Shown: positions 53,563 through 62,570 of the stretch, piece after piece
How the letters are laid out: every line of letters begins with the position of its first letter
Position numbering within the stretch: the first letter of the stretch is position 1
Source of the DNA: Marisediminitalea oceani
GTDB lineage: Bacteria > Pseudomonadota > Gammaproteobacteria > Enterobacterales > Alteromonadaceae
Assembly (NCBI RefSeq): GCF_003731635.1
Contig: NZ_RCUA01000005.1
Coordinates: 42,762-106,761 of the forward strand
Length of the DNA stretch: 64,000 nucleotides
Reading direction: 5' to 3'
Made by a program: the position numbers and the translations under genes
The notes under the pieces: generated by a model
Databases searched by the model: none
The model's input: the letters and a program-made list of their open reading frames with translations, nothing else
What the model was told of the DNA's origin: nothing

Positions 53563-56500
53563 ATGCAAGCATATAACACGCATAAAGGCCTGATAGCCTG
53601 GTTTGCCCGCAACAGCGTGGCGGCCAACCTGCTGATGTGGATCTTGCTCATCGGCGGCGTATTTGGGGCATTCGGTATTCAAAAGCAGGTGTTTCCCAAT
53701 TTTGAGGTGAACATTATTTCGGTGCGGGTGCCTTATCTTGGCGCTGCGCCACAGGAAGTAGAAGAAGGTGTTCTGTTAAAAGTTGAAGATGCGATTAAAG
53801 ATCTCGACGGCATTAAACAGATCACCTCGACTGCCACCGAAGGGATGGGCTCGGTTACTATCGAGGTAGAAGAAGACTACGACGTTCAGGTGGTCCTCGA
53901 TGAGGTAAAATCTCAGGTCGACGCCATTCCCAGTTTCCCCGGTAACACCGAGAAGCCAATTGTTTATCGTACCAAGTTCCAGCAGGACGTACTGTGGATT
54001 GCGGTGTACGGCGACGCCAGCGAACGCGAATTAAAGGAGTTTGCCAAGAACCTGCGTGATGATGTTGCCAATTTGCCGGGAATATCTAATGTTCAGGTGG
54101 TGGGCGATCGCGACTATGAAATTTCTATCGAAATGTCGGAATACACGCTGCAGAAATACGATTTAACCTTTTCTGAGGTCGTAAATGCGGTACGTCAGTC
54201 GTCGGTTGATTTACCCGGCGGTGCGATCAAATCGGATAACGGCAATATTCTGCTGCGAACTAAAGGCCAGGCATACACCGGCTGGGAGTTTGCGCAGATT
54301 GTGCTGTTAACCCGCGCTGACGGCTCGCGCCTGACGCTGGGTGATATTGCCACTATTGATGACGGCTTTGTAGAAGATCCCCAGTATGCCATGTTTGATA
54401 ACCAGCCAGCGGTAAACGTGCGGGTAAAAGCCGTGGGCGACCAGAACGCGCTGGAAATCTCTAAAGAAGTGAATCAGTACCTGGAGAAAAATAAAAAGGA
54501 CTTTCCGGCGCATATTAGAGCCGATGCCTGGGGCGATTCGTCGTTCTACCTGGCCGACCGCCTTAACATGATGCTGGAAAACATGTTCTGGGGTGGGGTG
54601 CTGGTGTTTTTGGTACTGTCCCTGTTTCTCAAAATTAAACTCGCATTCTGGGTAATGGTGGGGCTGCCGGTGTGCTTTTTAGGCACGCTGATGGTATTGC
54701 CCATGGAAGGCCTGGGCGTTTCTATTAACATGCTCAGCTTGTTTGCCTTTATTCTGGTGCTGGGGATAGTGGTGGATGATGCCATTATTATGGGGGAATC
54801 TGCCTATTCAGAAATCGATGCCAAAGGGCATAGCACAGATAATGTTATTGCCGGTGTAAAAAAGGTCGCCATGCCGGCCACCTTCGGGGTACTTACTACC
54901 ATTGCTGCTTTTTCGCCGATGCTGATGGTGTCTGGTCCGTTTGGGGTGATATGGAAAACCATTGGGCTGGTAGTCATCGTGTGCCTGACCTTTTCACTCA
55001 TCGAGTCAAAGCTTATCCTGCCGGCTCACCTGGCGCACATGCGCCTCAAGCCTTACGATCCGGCGAAAGCTAACCGTTTTCAGCGTTTCCGCGATTTTTT
55101 CAGTGAAGGCATTAAATCGTTTATTAAAAACATTTACGCGCCGTTTTTAGTTAAAGCGGTAAAAGCCCGCTATGTGACGCTGGCTGCTTTTGTCAGCATG
55201 CTGATTTTAACTTACGGCATGTTTAAGGGTGACTGGGTGCGGTTTGTCTTTTTCCCTACCATTCCAAGTGATTTTGTAATGGCTTCGGTGGAGCTGGAGC
55301 CGGGTTCATCGTTGTCGCAGCGTGATAAAGCAATGGATACTTTGCTGGATGCGATGTATCGGATGGATGAACAACTCACGCGGGAAACCGGTTCAGGCGT
55401 GATTAGCCATGCGGTAGCCTTCGATCAGGGCTCGCTGGGTGGTCAGGTGTTTGCCGAGCTGAGTAAAGGAGAATCACGGGAAGTTACCGATACCGAAATT
55501 CAGCGCCGCTGGCGTGAGTTTATGCCGGAAATTCCGGGCGTGAAAACCCTGAATTTTAATGCACCGGGCGGCCCGGGCGGCGGCTCAGACTTAAGCTTTG
55601 AATTCAGTTCCAGTGATATTACTCAGCTCGAACTCATCAGTAAGGACGTTAAAGCTGCACTGGCCGAATACAACGGGGTGTCTGATATTAACGATACCTT
55701 CGCCGGTGGAGCCGATGAAATTCAGTTACAGTTAAAACCGCAGGCAGAAGCCCTTGGTATTACCTTACAGCAACTGGGGCAGCAGGTGCGATACGGTTTT
55801 TATGGGGCCGAAGTTCAGCGCGTACAGCGTGACGACGAAGAAGTAAAAGTGATGGTGCGTTATCCCAAGGAAGAACGTAATTCCATTGGCCACCTTGAAA
55901 CCATGCGGGTGCGTTCGCCGGCGGGTCAAGATGTGCCGTTTGAACAGGTGGCAGATATCGAACTGGGCAAAGGGTACGACTCAATTATCAGGGTAGACGG
56001 CCAGCGTTCGGTAACGGTTTCGGCTGCGGTAGATAAAGACATTGCCGAACCTAACGAAGTCACCATGGAAATGATCACCCGGGTCATTCCGGAAATCATG
56101 AAAAAGTACCCACGGGTGGAGTTTAAACTGCAAGGTAACTCCCGTGAACAGATGGAAGCCATGACATCGCTCGCCCAGGGCTTACTATTTGCCCTGTTTG
56201 CTATTTATGCGTTGTTGGCGATTCCGTTACGTTCTTATACGCAACCGTTGATCATTATGTCGGTGATCCCTTTTGGTATCGTAGGGGCAATACTGGGCCA
56301 CCTGATGCTGGGCCATGCAGTCAGTGTATTGTCGATTTGCGGCATTATCGCGCTCTCGGGCGTGGTGGTTAACGACAGCCTGATCATGGTTGATTTTGTT
56401 AACCGCGCACGGCAGGAGGGCCACCGCCTGATGGATGCGGCAATTAGTGCAGGTACGCAGCGGTTCAGAGCGATTATTCTTACCTCTCTGACCACCTTCA

Positions 56501-56718
56501 TGGGCCTGGTACCGATAATGTTTGAACGTAGTCTGCAGGCGCAGGTGGTTATCCCAATGGCCATATCCCTGGCGTTTGGTATCTTGTTTGCCACGGTGAT
56601 CACCTTACTATTGGTGCCCGCGCTGTACGTTATTCTGGATGACATTAAAAATGGCCTGACCAGAAATAAGCGCTCGGCACTGGCTACTGAGCCATCTGAA
56701 GGGATGATATCCAAATAG
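53563..56718 (+). CDS. RND efflux permease
   Basis: A 1051-residue RND permease of the AcrB-like HAE type. The TM4 proton relay reads LGIVVDDAIIMGES with both aspartates, unlike the two permeases at 28.7-35 kb. Periplasmic loops lie between TM1-2 and TM7-8. It partners with the adaptor gene 3 bp upstream; no outer-membrane channel is encoded nearby. Substrate unknown. Confidence 0.94.
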   Translation: MQAYNTHKGLIAWFARNSVAANLLMWILLIGGVFGAFGIQKQVFPNFEVNIISVRVPYLGAAPQEVEEGVLLKVEDAIKDLDGIKQITSTATEGMGSVTIEVEEDYDVQVVLDEVKSQVDAIPSFPGNTEKPIVYRTKFQQDVLWIAVYGDASERELKEFAKNLRDDVANLPGISNVQVVGDRDYEISIEMSEYTLQKYDLTFSEVVNAVRQSSVDLPGGAIKSDNGNILLRTKGQAYTGWEFAQIVLLTRADGSRLTLGDIATIDDGFVEDPQYAMFDNQPAVNVRVKAVGDQNALEISKEVNQYLEKNKKDFPAHIRADAWGDSSFYLADRLNMMLENMFWGGVLVFLVLSLFLKIKLAFWVMVGLPVCFLGTLMVLPMEGLGVSINMLSLFAFILVLGIVVDDAIIMGESAYSEIDAKGHSTDNVIAGVKKVAMPATFGVLTTIAAFSPMLMVSGPFGVIWKTIGLVVIVCLTFSLIESKLILPAHLAHMRLKPYDPAKANRFQRFRDFFSEGIKSFIKNIYAPFLVKAVKARYVTLAAFVSMLILTYGMFKGDWVRFVFFPTIPSDFVMASVELEPGSSLSQRDKAMDTLLDAMYRMDEQLTRETGSGVISHAVAFDQGSLGGQVFAELSKGESREVTDTEIQRRWREFMPEIPGVKTLNFNAPGGPGGGSDLSFEFSSSDITQLELISKDVKAALAEYNGVSDINDTFAGGADEIQLQLKPQAEALGITLQQLGQQVRYGFYGAEVQRVQRDDEEVKVMVRYPKEERNSIGHLETMRVRSPAGQDVPFEQVADIELGKGYDSIIRVDGQRSVTVSAAVDKDIAEPNEVTMEMITRVIPEIMKKYPRVEFKLQGNSREQMEAMTSLAQGLLFALFAIYALLAIPLRSYTQPLIIMSVIPFGIVGAILGHLMLGHAVSVLSICGIIALSGVVVNDSLIMVDFVNRARQEGHRLMDAAISAGTQRFRAIILTSLTTFMGLVPIMFERSLQAQVVIPMAISLAFGILFATVITLLLVPALYVILDDIKNGLTRNKRSALATEPSEGMISK

Positions 56719-56761
56719 TCGCTACGGGCGCTCCATGTGTGCCACATTTGGTAGTTAAACA

Positions 56762-56793
56762 AACGCCGGCAGGGAAACCTGACCGGCGTTTTT
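56762..56793 (+). terminator. Terminator of the adaptor-permease operon
   Basis: AACGCCGG-CAGG (56762-56773) pairs with CCTG-A-CCGGCGTT (56778-56790) with one bulged A and loop GAAA, then TTT. Confidence 0.85.
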
Positions 56794-56884
56794 AATTCAG
56801 GCTGTAGTCTGCAAAATCACTCTGTTTAAAATAAACCGGTTTAAAATAAATCACAAAAAGCTTGAATGCTGATAAATTATACAG

Positions 56885-56904
56885 TACTGTTTGGTTATAC
56901 AGTA
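56885..56904 (+). promoter_or_regulatory. LexA box before unknown gene
   Basis: CTGT-TTGGTTAT-ACAG (56887-56902), flanked by TA on both sides, matches the LexA consensus TACTGT-N8-ACAGTA. A -35 TTGAAT (56862-56867) and -10 TACTGT (56885-56890) at 17 bp spacing place the box over the -10. The start codon is 17 bp downstream. Confidence 0.85.
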
Positions 56905-56919
56905 TTTGAGGGTATTGTG

Positions 56920-57285
56920 ATGAACACAGGTTTAAAAACAATTGATAACTTAATTGAACGCTTTGGTATTTCAGTGGGCGAGGGGCATGACGCTTTTCAG
57001 CAGGTACTGGATCTTTACGGCGGTGACAGCCGCGCCACTACTATGAAGCTGCCGTTTTGTTTTTATCAGATCATTGCCAATTTACCGGTGAGCCGCCGTT
57101 TATCGCTGCACCAGTTTTATCTGCCTCACCGTAAGGCCCGCTTAGCCAGCTTTTTGATTGACGAAAACGGCCAGATTATTGAGCAGGTTTACTACCAGCG
57201 GGATAGTAAGTATGTGAAGGCCTGCAAGAAATTACAGTCGCTGGTGCAACGTCACTACTTAAAAGATTGGGCTACCGCTGCCTGA
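56920..57285 (+). CDS. SOS-controlled protein of unknown function
   Basis: A 121-residue protein starting at 56920 (MNTGLKTID), chosen because GAGGG lies eight bases upstream and a LexA box sits just before it. It is basic in its second half (RRLSLHQFYLPHRKARLA; YVKACKKLQSLVQRH) and has no signal or membrane segment. I do not recognise the family. LexA control suggests a role in DNA repair, mutagenesis, division control or stress response. Confidence 0.75.
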   Translation: MNTGLKTIDNLIERFGISVGEGHDAFQQVLDLYGGDSRATTMKLPFCFYQIIANLPVSRRLSLHQFYLPHRKARLASFLIDENGQIIEQVYYQRDSKYVKACKKLQSLVQRHYLKDWATAA

Positions 57286-57391
57286 AGCTGGGTTTCATAA
57301 ATTTGTTACTAAAACCGTATAATGTAAGATAAATACCATTGTTATTTATCCGTAATATCGGATAATCACGCTTCTAGATAAGGAGTTGTGC

Positions 57392-57895
57392 GTGAAAGTT
57401 ATCTTTTCACACGGTAAAGAAAGTGGCCCGTGGGGAACCAAAATACGGTTTCTGGCAAACATCGCTGAAGAAATGGGCTGTCAGATCCAAAGTATTGACT
57501 ACAGCGACACCCTGGATCCGGAAAAAAGGGTAGAAAGGCTGATGCAATCTATCCCCAAGGACGATCCCGAAGTGTTACTGGTGGGTTCCAGCATGGGCGG
57601 ATATGTGTCTTTGGTTACGGCTTTACAGCATAAAGTACGTGGAGTGTTTTTGCTGGCGCCTGCCGTGGCAATGCCTGGCTACAAGGTACAATCCTATCCG
57701 GTCTCCTGTCCGGTAACCTGCGTTCACGGCTGGCAGGACGAAATTATCCCGGCGGAAAATATTTTAAACTTCGCTAAACAGCTGAATATCACGCTACATC
57801 TGATTCCCGGCGATCATCGTTTAAATGACTCCCTGAAAGCGGTTGGGGTACTCTTTAAACAGTTTTTATTTGAGCGTCTGACCGATCAGTCGTGA
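57392..57895 (+). CDS. Alpha/beta hydrolase, YqiA-like
   Basis: A 167-residue small serine hydrolase, GTG start at 57392 with AGGAG six bases upstream. The nucleophile elbow is GSSMGG, with the acid in HGWQDEIIP and His in PGDHRLND. It has VIFSHGKESGPWGTK at the N-terminus. Similar to short YqiA-type esterases. Confidence 0.85.
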   Translation: MKVIFSHGKESGPWGTKIRFLANIAEEMGCQIQSIDYSDTLDPEKRVERLMQSIPKDDPEVLLVGSSMGGYVSLVTALQHKVRGVFLLAPAVAMPGYKVQSYPVSCPVTCVHGWQDEIIPAENILNFAKQLNITLHLIPGDHRLNDSLKAVGVLFKQFLFERLTDQS

Positions 57896-57932
57896 TTGCA
57901 GCTTCCTCACAGGTTATGGATAGTGAGTTAGA

Positions 57933-58340
57933 ATGCGCAGGGAACTCTCAAAGCAACAACAGTTGACCAGGCTTGGCATCGCCTTTGTTATCTTTGTGAT
58001 TAGCAGTGTTTATTATTACTATCGCGACAAAGCACAGGCTGAAAACATAAATGCAATGTTCCACGATACGGTATTCGGTATCCCGGACGTGAGTACCAGG
58101 CTGAGTTATTATTCTGACACTCACGAACTGTTGAGTATTAAAATTACCGCTACGGGGCTACCCGAGCCGGCCAGAGAATATAAACCTCACTTGTTGGCAT
58201 TTATTTGTTCCCAACCTTCACTAAAATCGATTCTGCGTGCGGGCAAACCGATTCACTTCGATATGAGTGCGCCGGATAGGGCTGAAGGCAGTCATGTTAA
58301 TATCCGAATAGACGCAGCACGTTGTCACTTTAGTGACTAA
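57933..58340 (+). CDS. Hypothetical single-span membrane protein
   Basis: A 135-residue protein with a basic N-terminus, one span (about 13-29, LGIAFVIFVISSVYYYY) and a periplasmic remainder with two Cys (FICSQPS; ARCHFSD). It starts 35 bp after the hydrolase gene. No family recognised. Confidence 0.65.
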   Translation: MRRELSKQQQLTRLGIAFVIFVISSVYYYYRDKAQAENINAMFHDTVFGIPDVSTRLSYYSDTHELLSIKITATGLPEPAREYKPHLLAFICSQPSLKSILRAGKPIHFDMSAPDRAEGSHVNIRIDAARCHFSD

Positions 58341-58417
58341 TGGTTTGATACAGCCTGCAAGAGTGTAGTTTTGGCTTACGTATGATTAATAGCATCAAGT
58401 GAGCTGAGGAGGTTATG

Positions 58418-58480
58418 ATGGCCATTCTTGTAGAGTTATTTTGCCGAATACTCTTTGTCGTTGTAGGGAGAAGGCGCTGA
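58418..58480 (+). CDS. Possible 20-residue hydrophobic peptide
   Basis: ATG at 58418 follows AGGAGG by five bases. The peptide is MAILVELFCRILFVVVGRRR, a single hydrophobic helix with a basic C-terminal anchor. The strong ribosome site is the main evidence. It could be a leader or small membrane protein, or chance. Confidence 0.35.
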   Translation: MAILVELFCRILFVVVGRRR

Positions 58481-58522
58481 TAACTAAAACGTGAATGATA
58501 TCTAAACATGGAGGTTATGCTT

Positions 58523-59341
58523 ATGAATGACTGGATTTTGCCTTATGAGTTTGAGTTTCAGGGGCGTACGGTAAAGTACGGTATAAAAGGTGAGGGTGAA
58601 CCGCTGGTTATCGTTCATGGTACGCCCTGGTCGTCATTTAATTTACGTCATTTGATACATCACTTATCAGCACATTTTAAAGTCCATTACTTCGATTTAC
58701 TCGGTTATGGCCAGTCTGATAAAAGTGATGCCGACGTATCGTTGGGGATTCAGAATACCTTGCTGGATGCCCTGATGGACCACTGGCAACTGGAATTGCC
58801 CTACGTAGTCGGCCACGACTTTGGCGGTACCACAGTGCTCCGAAACCATATTCTTAACCAGCGACCGTATCGTAAGCTGGTAGTGATCGACCCGGTTGCC
58901 TTATCGCCCTGGGGCTCGCCGTTTTTCAAACACGTAGAAGCACATGAACAAGCTTTCGCCGGCGTACCTGACTATATCCATCGGGCAATAGTTGAGGCCT
59001 ACATTAAAACCGCTGCGCATCAGCCACTGAGCAAAGAAACCATTGATGGCATTCTGGCTCCGTGGTGCTCAGAGCAAGGCAAATCTGCGTTTTACCGGCA
59101 AATCGCCCAGGCAAGCTCCAGATTTACCGATGAATTCCAGCAACGCTTCAATGAAGTTACTGCGCCAGTACTAATTTTATGGGGAGAAGAAGATACTTGG
59201 ATCCCCGTTGAACAGGCTTATCTTCTGCAGGAAAAGATATCCGGAGCTCAACTTAAATCGATTCCCGAAGCCGGACATCTGGTGATAGAGGAAGCACCTG
59301 CGCAGCTATCAAAAGAAATTATCGAATTCTTTAAAGCTTAG
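58523..59341 (+). CDS. Alpha/beta hydrolase with Asp nucleophile, haloalkane dehalogenase/epoxide hydrolase-like
   Basis: A 272-residue alpha/beta hydrolase. The nucleophile elbow is VGHDFGG (D99) and not Ser, typical of haloalkane dehalogenases and epoxide hydrolases. The oxyanion motif is HGTPW (32-36), catalytic His is H252 (EAGHLVIEE), and an acid in WGEEDTWIP. The start is set by GGAGG eight bases before ATG 58523. The substrate is not known; haloacetate dehalogenase and soluble epoxide hydrolase are the main alternatives. Confidence 0.83.
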   Translation: MNDWILPYEFEFQGRTVKYGIKGEGEPLVIVHGTPWSSFNLRHLIHHLSAHFKVHYFDLLGYGQSDKSDADVSLGIQNTLLDALMDHWQLELPYVVGHDFGGTTVLRNHILNQRPYRKLVVIDPVALSPWGSPFFKHVEAHEQAFAGVPDYIHRAIVEAYIKTAAHQPLSKETIDGILAPWCSEQGKSAFYRQIAQASSRFTDEFQQRFNEVTAPVLILWGEEDTWIPVEQAYLLQEKISGAQLKSIPEAGHLVIEEAPAQLSKEIIEFFKA

Positions 59342-59386
59342 AGCAAAGAGAAAGTAGGACAATGCCGTTTTAAAAGGAGGTAGTCG

Positions 59387-59647
59387 ATGAGTATCACGTT
59401 GATAATCTATGTTTCACTGGCAGTGTACGTGATTATAAGTCTGGCCGTTTCGGTATTTCTAATCAGACGGGATGACCTGACGAAAGCACAAAAAGTACTG
59501 CAAATTATACTGGCGTGGCTCGTGCCAATTATTGGCGCTTTAGGCCTATGGCAGTTTAACAAAAGTCAGGATGAACCAATATCCCGGAATAAGGATTTTG
59601 GTGGTGGTGCCAGCTCTTCAGGAAATATTGCTTCTGGTGGTGATTAG
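59387..59647 (+). CDS. Small membrane protein with two spans
   Basis: An 86-residue protein with two hydrophobic segments (3-24 and 37-55) and a Gly/Ser-rich tail (FGGGASSSGNIASGGD). GGAGG precedes the ATG. It resembles PLDc_N-like small membrane proteins but the match is weak. Confidence 0.65.
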   Translation: MSITLIIYVSLAVYVIISLAVSVFLIRRDDLTKAQKVLQIILAWLVPIIGALGLWQFNKSQDEPISRNKDFGGGASSSGNIASGGD

Positions 59648-59856
59648 GTGATTTATTAGGCATTTATTCCAAATAAGTAATATTCTTTAACTCAATTCAG
59701 CATACAAGGATTATTAGAATAAGAAGGACAGTCAACTTTTACTAATAATACAGTCATAGTTTTTTTAGAATAAGCCTGAATATGAGTAACGGCATCTGTA
59801 AACCTAATATAAAATACAATGATCTTATCAAAAGTGGTAAATAGCAGGGATGTAGA

Positions 59857-60117
59857 TTGAAGTTGATTAAATACCACGTTGATAAAAAGTACATATGGCC
59901 TTTACGGATATTTTTTCTGTTAGCGTCAATTCCTTTTGTTTACAACGTTTATGAGACAGCAGCCACGAGTGTTGCAATCGACGGTAAATTTACTTTTGTT
60001 AAAGGTGAACACCGGGGATATTACTCTTATCTATCCAAGCAACTGGCGATATCATTATTGTTATTATGGTTAGGACTATTTGGCGTTCGTGAGAAAAATA
60101 ATTGCGAATCTCAATAA
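59857..60117 (+). CDS. Hypothetical membrane protein, TTG start
   Basis: An 86-residue protein with two spans (about 14-32 and 62-78). The start is TTG 59857, with AGGG about ten bases upstream. The gene and its flanks are AT-rich relative to neighbours. No family recognised. Terminator follows at 60140. Confidence 0.5.
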   Translation: MKLIKYHVDKKYIWPLRIFFLLASIPFVYNVYETAATSVAIDGKFTFVKGEHRGYYSYLSKQLAISLLLLWLGLFGVREKNNCESQ

Positions 60118-60139
60118 ACAAAATTTCCAAGTTAGACTG

Positions 60140-60169
60140 AAGCCTCGCGTTTGCGAGGCTTAGTTTATT
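60140..60169 (+). terminator. Terminator after the hypothetical membrane gene
   Basis: AAGCCTCGC (60140-60148) and GCGAGGCTT (60153-60161) form a perfect 9-bp stem with loop GTTT, then AGTTTATT. Confidence 0.75.
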
Positions 60170-60228
60170 CTATGGTCTATATTTGTCGGTTTTAGAAACG
60201 CTTCGTAAAAGAAATAATTGATGAATAA

Positions 60229-60260
60229 TAAAAAAGCCCTGGCTAAACAGTCAGGGCTTT
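60229..60260 (-). terminator. Terminator of the aromatic/aspartate aminotransferase gene
   Basis: AAAGCCCTG (60233-60241) and CAGGGCTTT (60252-60260) form a 9-bp stem; on the minus strand the stem is followed by a T-run (complement of A 60229-60235). Confidence 0.85.
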
Positions 60261-60284
60261 CTGGTATTTACTAACTATCAGCGA

Positions 60285-61481
60285 TTAGCTGTTAATCACA
60301 GCTACCATGGCTTTGGCCAGATCGTCGATGTTTGCCTGGCTGATACCTGCTACGTTAACACGGCTGGAATCAACAAAGTAAACACTGTGCTCATTACGCA
60401 TCTTCTGTACTTGTTCCGGAGTGATACACAGGAACGAGAACATTCCTTTCTGGTTGTTTACAAAGCTGAAGTCTTTTTGTGCGCCGTTGGCGGTCAGTTT
60501 TTCAACTAACAAGCTACGCAGAGTAGACATGCGGTTACGCATCTCATTAACTTCGGTTTCCCACTCTTGCTTAAGGGCAACGTCGGATAAGATGATGTCA
60601 ACCAGCGCACCGCCGTAGCTTGGTGGCATTGAGTACATACCACGGGCAACCGACTGAATTTGCGCCTGGGCGATTTTCTTGGTCGCGCTGTCTGCGGTAA
60701 CGATAGCCGCTAAGCCAACACGTTCACGGTACAGGCCGAAGTTTTTGCTGCACGAGGCGGCGATAATCACTTCAGGCAGGTTTTCACACAGCAGGCGAAC
60801 ACCATAGGCATCTTCTTCCAGGCCATCACCAAAGCCCTGATAAGCCAGGTCTACGAACGGCAGGAATTCACGCTCTTTAGCTACTTCTACCACTTGTTGC
60901 CATTGCTCTTTGGTGAGGTCGGCTCCGGTTGGGTTGTGGCAGCAACCGTGCAGTAATACCACGTCGCCTTTTTCAACTTTGCGCAGAGTGTCCATCATCG
61001 CGTCAAAGCGAATCGAAGCAGTGGCTTTGTCGAAGTAGGGGTAAGTTTCCAGGCTTAAACCGGCATTGCCCATTAAAGGGATATGGTTAGCCCAGGTCGG
61101 ATCGCTGATCCAAACTTTAGTGTCTTTATTAACGCGAGTCAGTAGCTCGGCAAGAATGCGTAATGAACCGCAACCACCAGGCGCTTGCACGGCTGCTACG
61201 CGATCGGCCATCAATACCGGGCTCTTTTCACCCAGGATCAGGCCCAGCATACCGTCGATAAAACCCTGTACACCCTGTGGGGTGATATAGGTTTTTGACT
61301 TTTCGCGCTCAAGTAAGATGGTTTGCGCTTTGGCTACCGCAGATAAAATAGGGGTGTTGCCTTGCTCGTCTTTATAAACGCCAACACCTAAGTCAATTTT
61401 ATTAGGGTTAGTATCTTGCTTAAACGCAGCAGACAAACCAAGAATCGGATCCGGGGCAAGTTGGGGTAGCACTTCAAACAC
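60285..61481 (-). CDS. Aspartate/aromatic aminotransferase (AspC/TyrB-type)
   Basis: A 398-residue class I PLP aminotransferase, subgroup I alpha, with PLP lysine in SCSKNFGLYRERVGL and LLHGCCHNPTGADLT at the aldimine-stabilising Asn-Pro. It transfers amino groups between aspartate or aromatic amino acids and 2-oxoglutarate. AspC versus TyrB cannot be decided by sight. It is monocistronic with its own terminator. Confidence 0.92.
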   Translation of the reverse strand: MFEVLPQLAPDPILGLSAAFKQDTNPNKIDLGVGVYKDEQGNTPILSAVAKAQTILLEREKSKTYITPQGVQGFIDGMLGLILGEKSPVLMADRVAAVQAPGGCGSLRILAELLTRVNKDTKVWISDPTWANHIPLMGNAGLSLETYPYFDKATASIRFDAMMDTLRKVEKGDVVLLHGCCHNPTGADLTKEQWQQVVEVAKEREFLPFVDLAYQGFGDGLEEDAYGVRLLCENLPEVIIAASCSKNFGLYRERVGLAAIVTADSATKKIAQAQIQSVARGMYSMPPSYGGALVDIILSDVALKQEWETEVNEMRNRMSTLRSLLVEKLTANGAQKDFSFVNNQKGMFSFLCITPEQVQKMRNEHSVYFVDSSRVNVAGISQANIDDLAKAMVAVINS

Positions 61482-61686
61482 GTTATGTCCTCTAAATGTA
61501 CAGGAATCGGTTTACTAAGTTTATGAACAGTCCTGGGCTTTCACAAACTCAAACAACGGTGGTCGTGTGTTGTTGCTCAACACTGTTGTCAGTCAGACCA
61601 CTTCATCATCTTCCGCTGGCACGGGAGTTAACCAGTCAGGCTGCGCATTATGCCATCAACCGCTGCAAATTCGAATAGAAAAGCGC

Positions 61687-62460
61687 TTATTCCTGCACAA
61701 TTTTCCACTGAAACTCACGGGGCGAGGCTACCTTTTTGCCGTGTTCATATTCCTGCTCAATCCAGGTGACTTCACGGCGATGATTAATCAGCAGCAGGGT
61801 AGAGCTGCGCGTGCCGTACTCAGGTGAGGCAATAAAGATAGATGACAGACGCTGCTCCCATTCAAGCGGTACGCCGGTATCCGGGAGTTCGTGTTGCGCA
61901 GCCGGGGTATTATCCTGAAGCAGGTTAAACAGGGCGTCCTTGTTTAGGGTGGTCGCCGAACTGATGTATTCCTGCAACCTGGTTACGCCGCGTCTTACTT
62001 TGGGCCAGGGCGTATTGAGCGCACTGTTGGAAAGGCCTTGAAAGCCCGTAGCCAGCGGCGAAGAACGGTTAGTGTGATTGTTATACACCTGCAGGCGGGT
62101 AACATTGCCGTACAGCAAATTATAGCCGTTATAGGCTTCGCGACTTTTGCTAAGCTGCTGTTCAAATTGCGCTTCGCTGGTTGTGCGAGAGAGATAGTTA
62201 ACCACCAGCTCACCACGGCTGCGTGCCTGAGGTTGCTCACGGGCAGGATTGCGAATATTGGTCAATGCAGCAATATCGCCGTTACGGTGGACTCCCATCC
62301 AACTGCCACCGGCCTGTAAATCCTTGCCGGCCAGTATTGTATCTGGCACATCCCACCAATGGCTTGGCTGGGTAGGGCGCTGATAAAACTCATCGCGATT
62401 AGCAGCAATAATGAGCGGATAGTCTTTGTGCTGTTCAACGGCAACAAAAATAATACACAT
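61687..62460 (-). CDS. NRDE family (TANGO2-like) protein
   Basis: A 257-residue NRDE/TANGO2 family protein. The N-terminus MCIIFVAVEQHKDYPL places Cys at residue 2, and the naming motif appears as AANRDEFYQRP. Members are linked to heme transport or lipid metabolism in eukaryotes; the bacterial role is unclear. The IS66 element starts 10 bp upstream of its ATG, so its native promoter and ribosome site have been separated from it. Confidence 0.9.
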   Translation of the reverse strand: MCIIFVAVEQHKDYPLIIAANRDEFYQRPTQPSHWWDVPDTILAGKDLQAGGSWMGVHRNGDIAALTNIRNPAREQPQARSRGELVVNYLSRTTSEAQFEQQLSKSREAYNGYNLLYGNVTRLQVYNNHTNRSSPLATGFQGLSNSALNTPWPKVRRGVTRLQEYISSATTLNKDALFNLLQDNTPAAQHELPDTGVPLEWEQRLSSIFIASPEYGTRSSTLLLINHRREVTWIEQEYEHGKKVASPREFQWKIVQE

Positions 62461-62470
62461 AGCTTTGGTG

Positions 62471-62499
62471 GTAACCGTTCACCAGGGCCCTATTGACAG
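62471..62499. repeat. Left terminal inverted repeat of IS66-type element
   Basis: 29 bases beginning GTAACCGTTCACC; 28 of 29 complementary to the right repeat. Confidence 0.92.
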
Positions 62500-62570
62500 T
62501 TAGTAATATTTATTTTCAATGATCGTGGGGATCCTATTGATTGATCCCGCCAGTCTGTCAGAGTGGTTTC

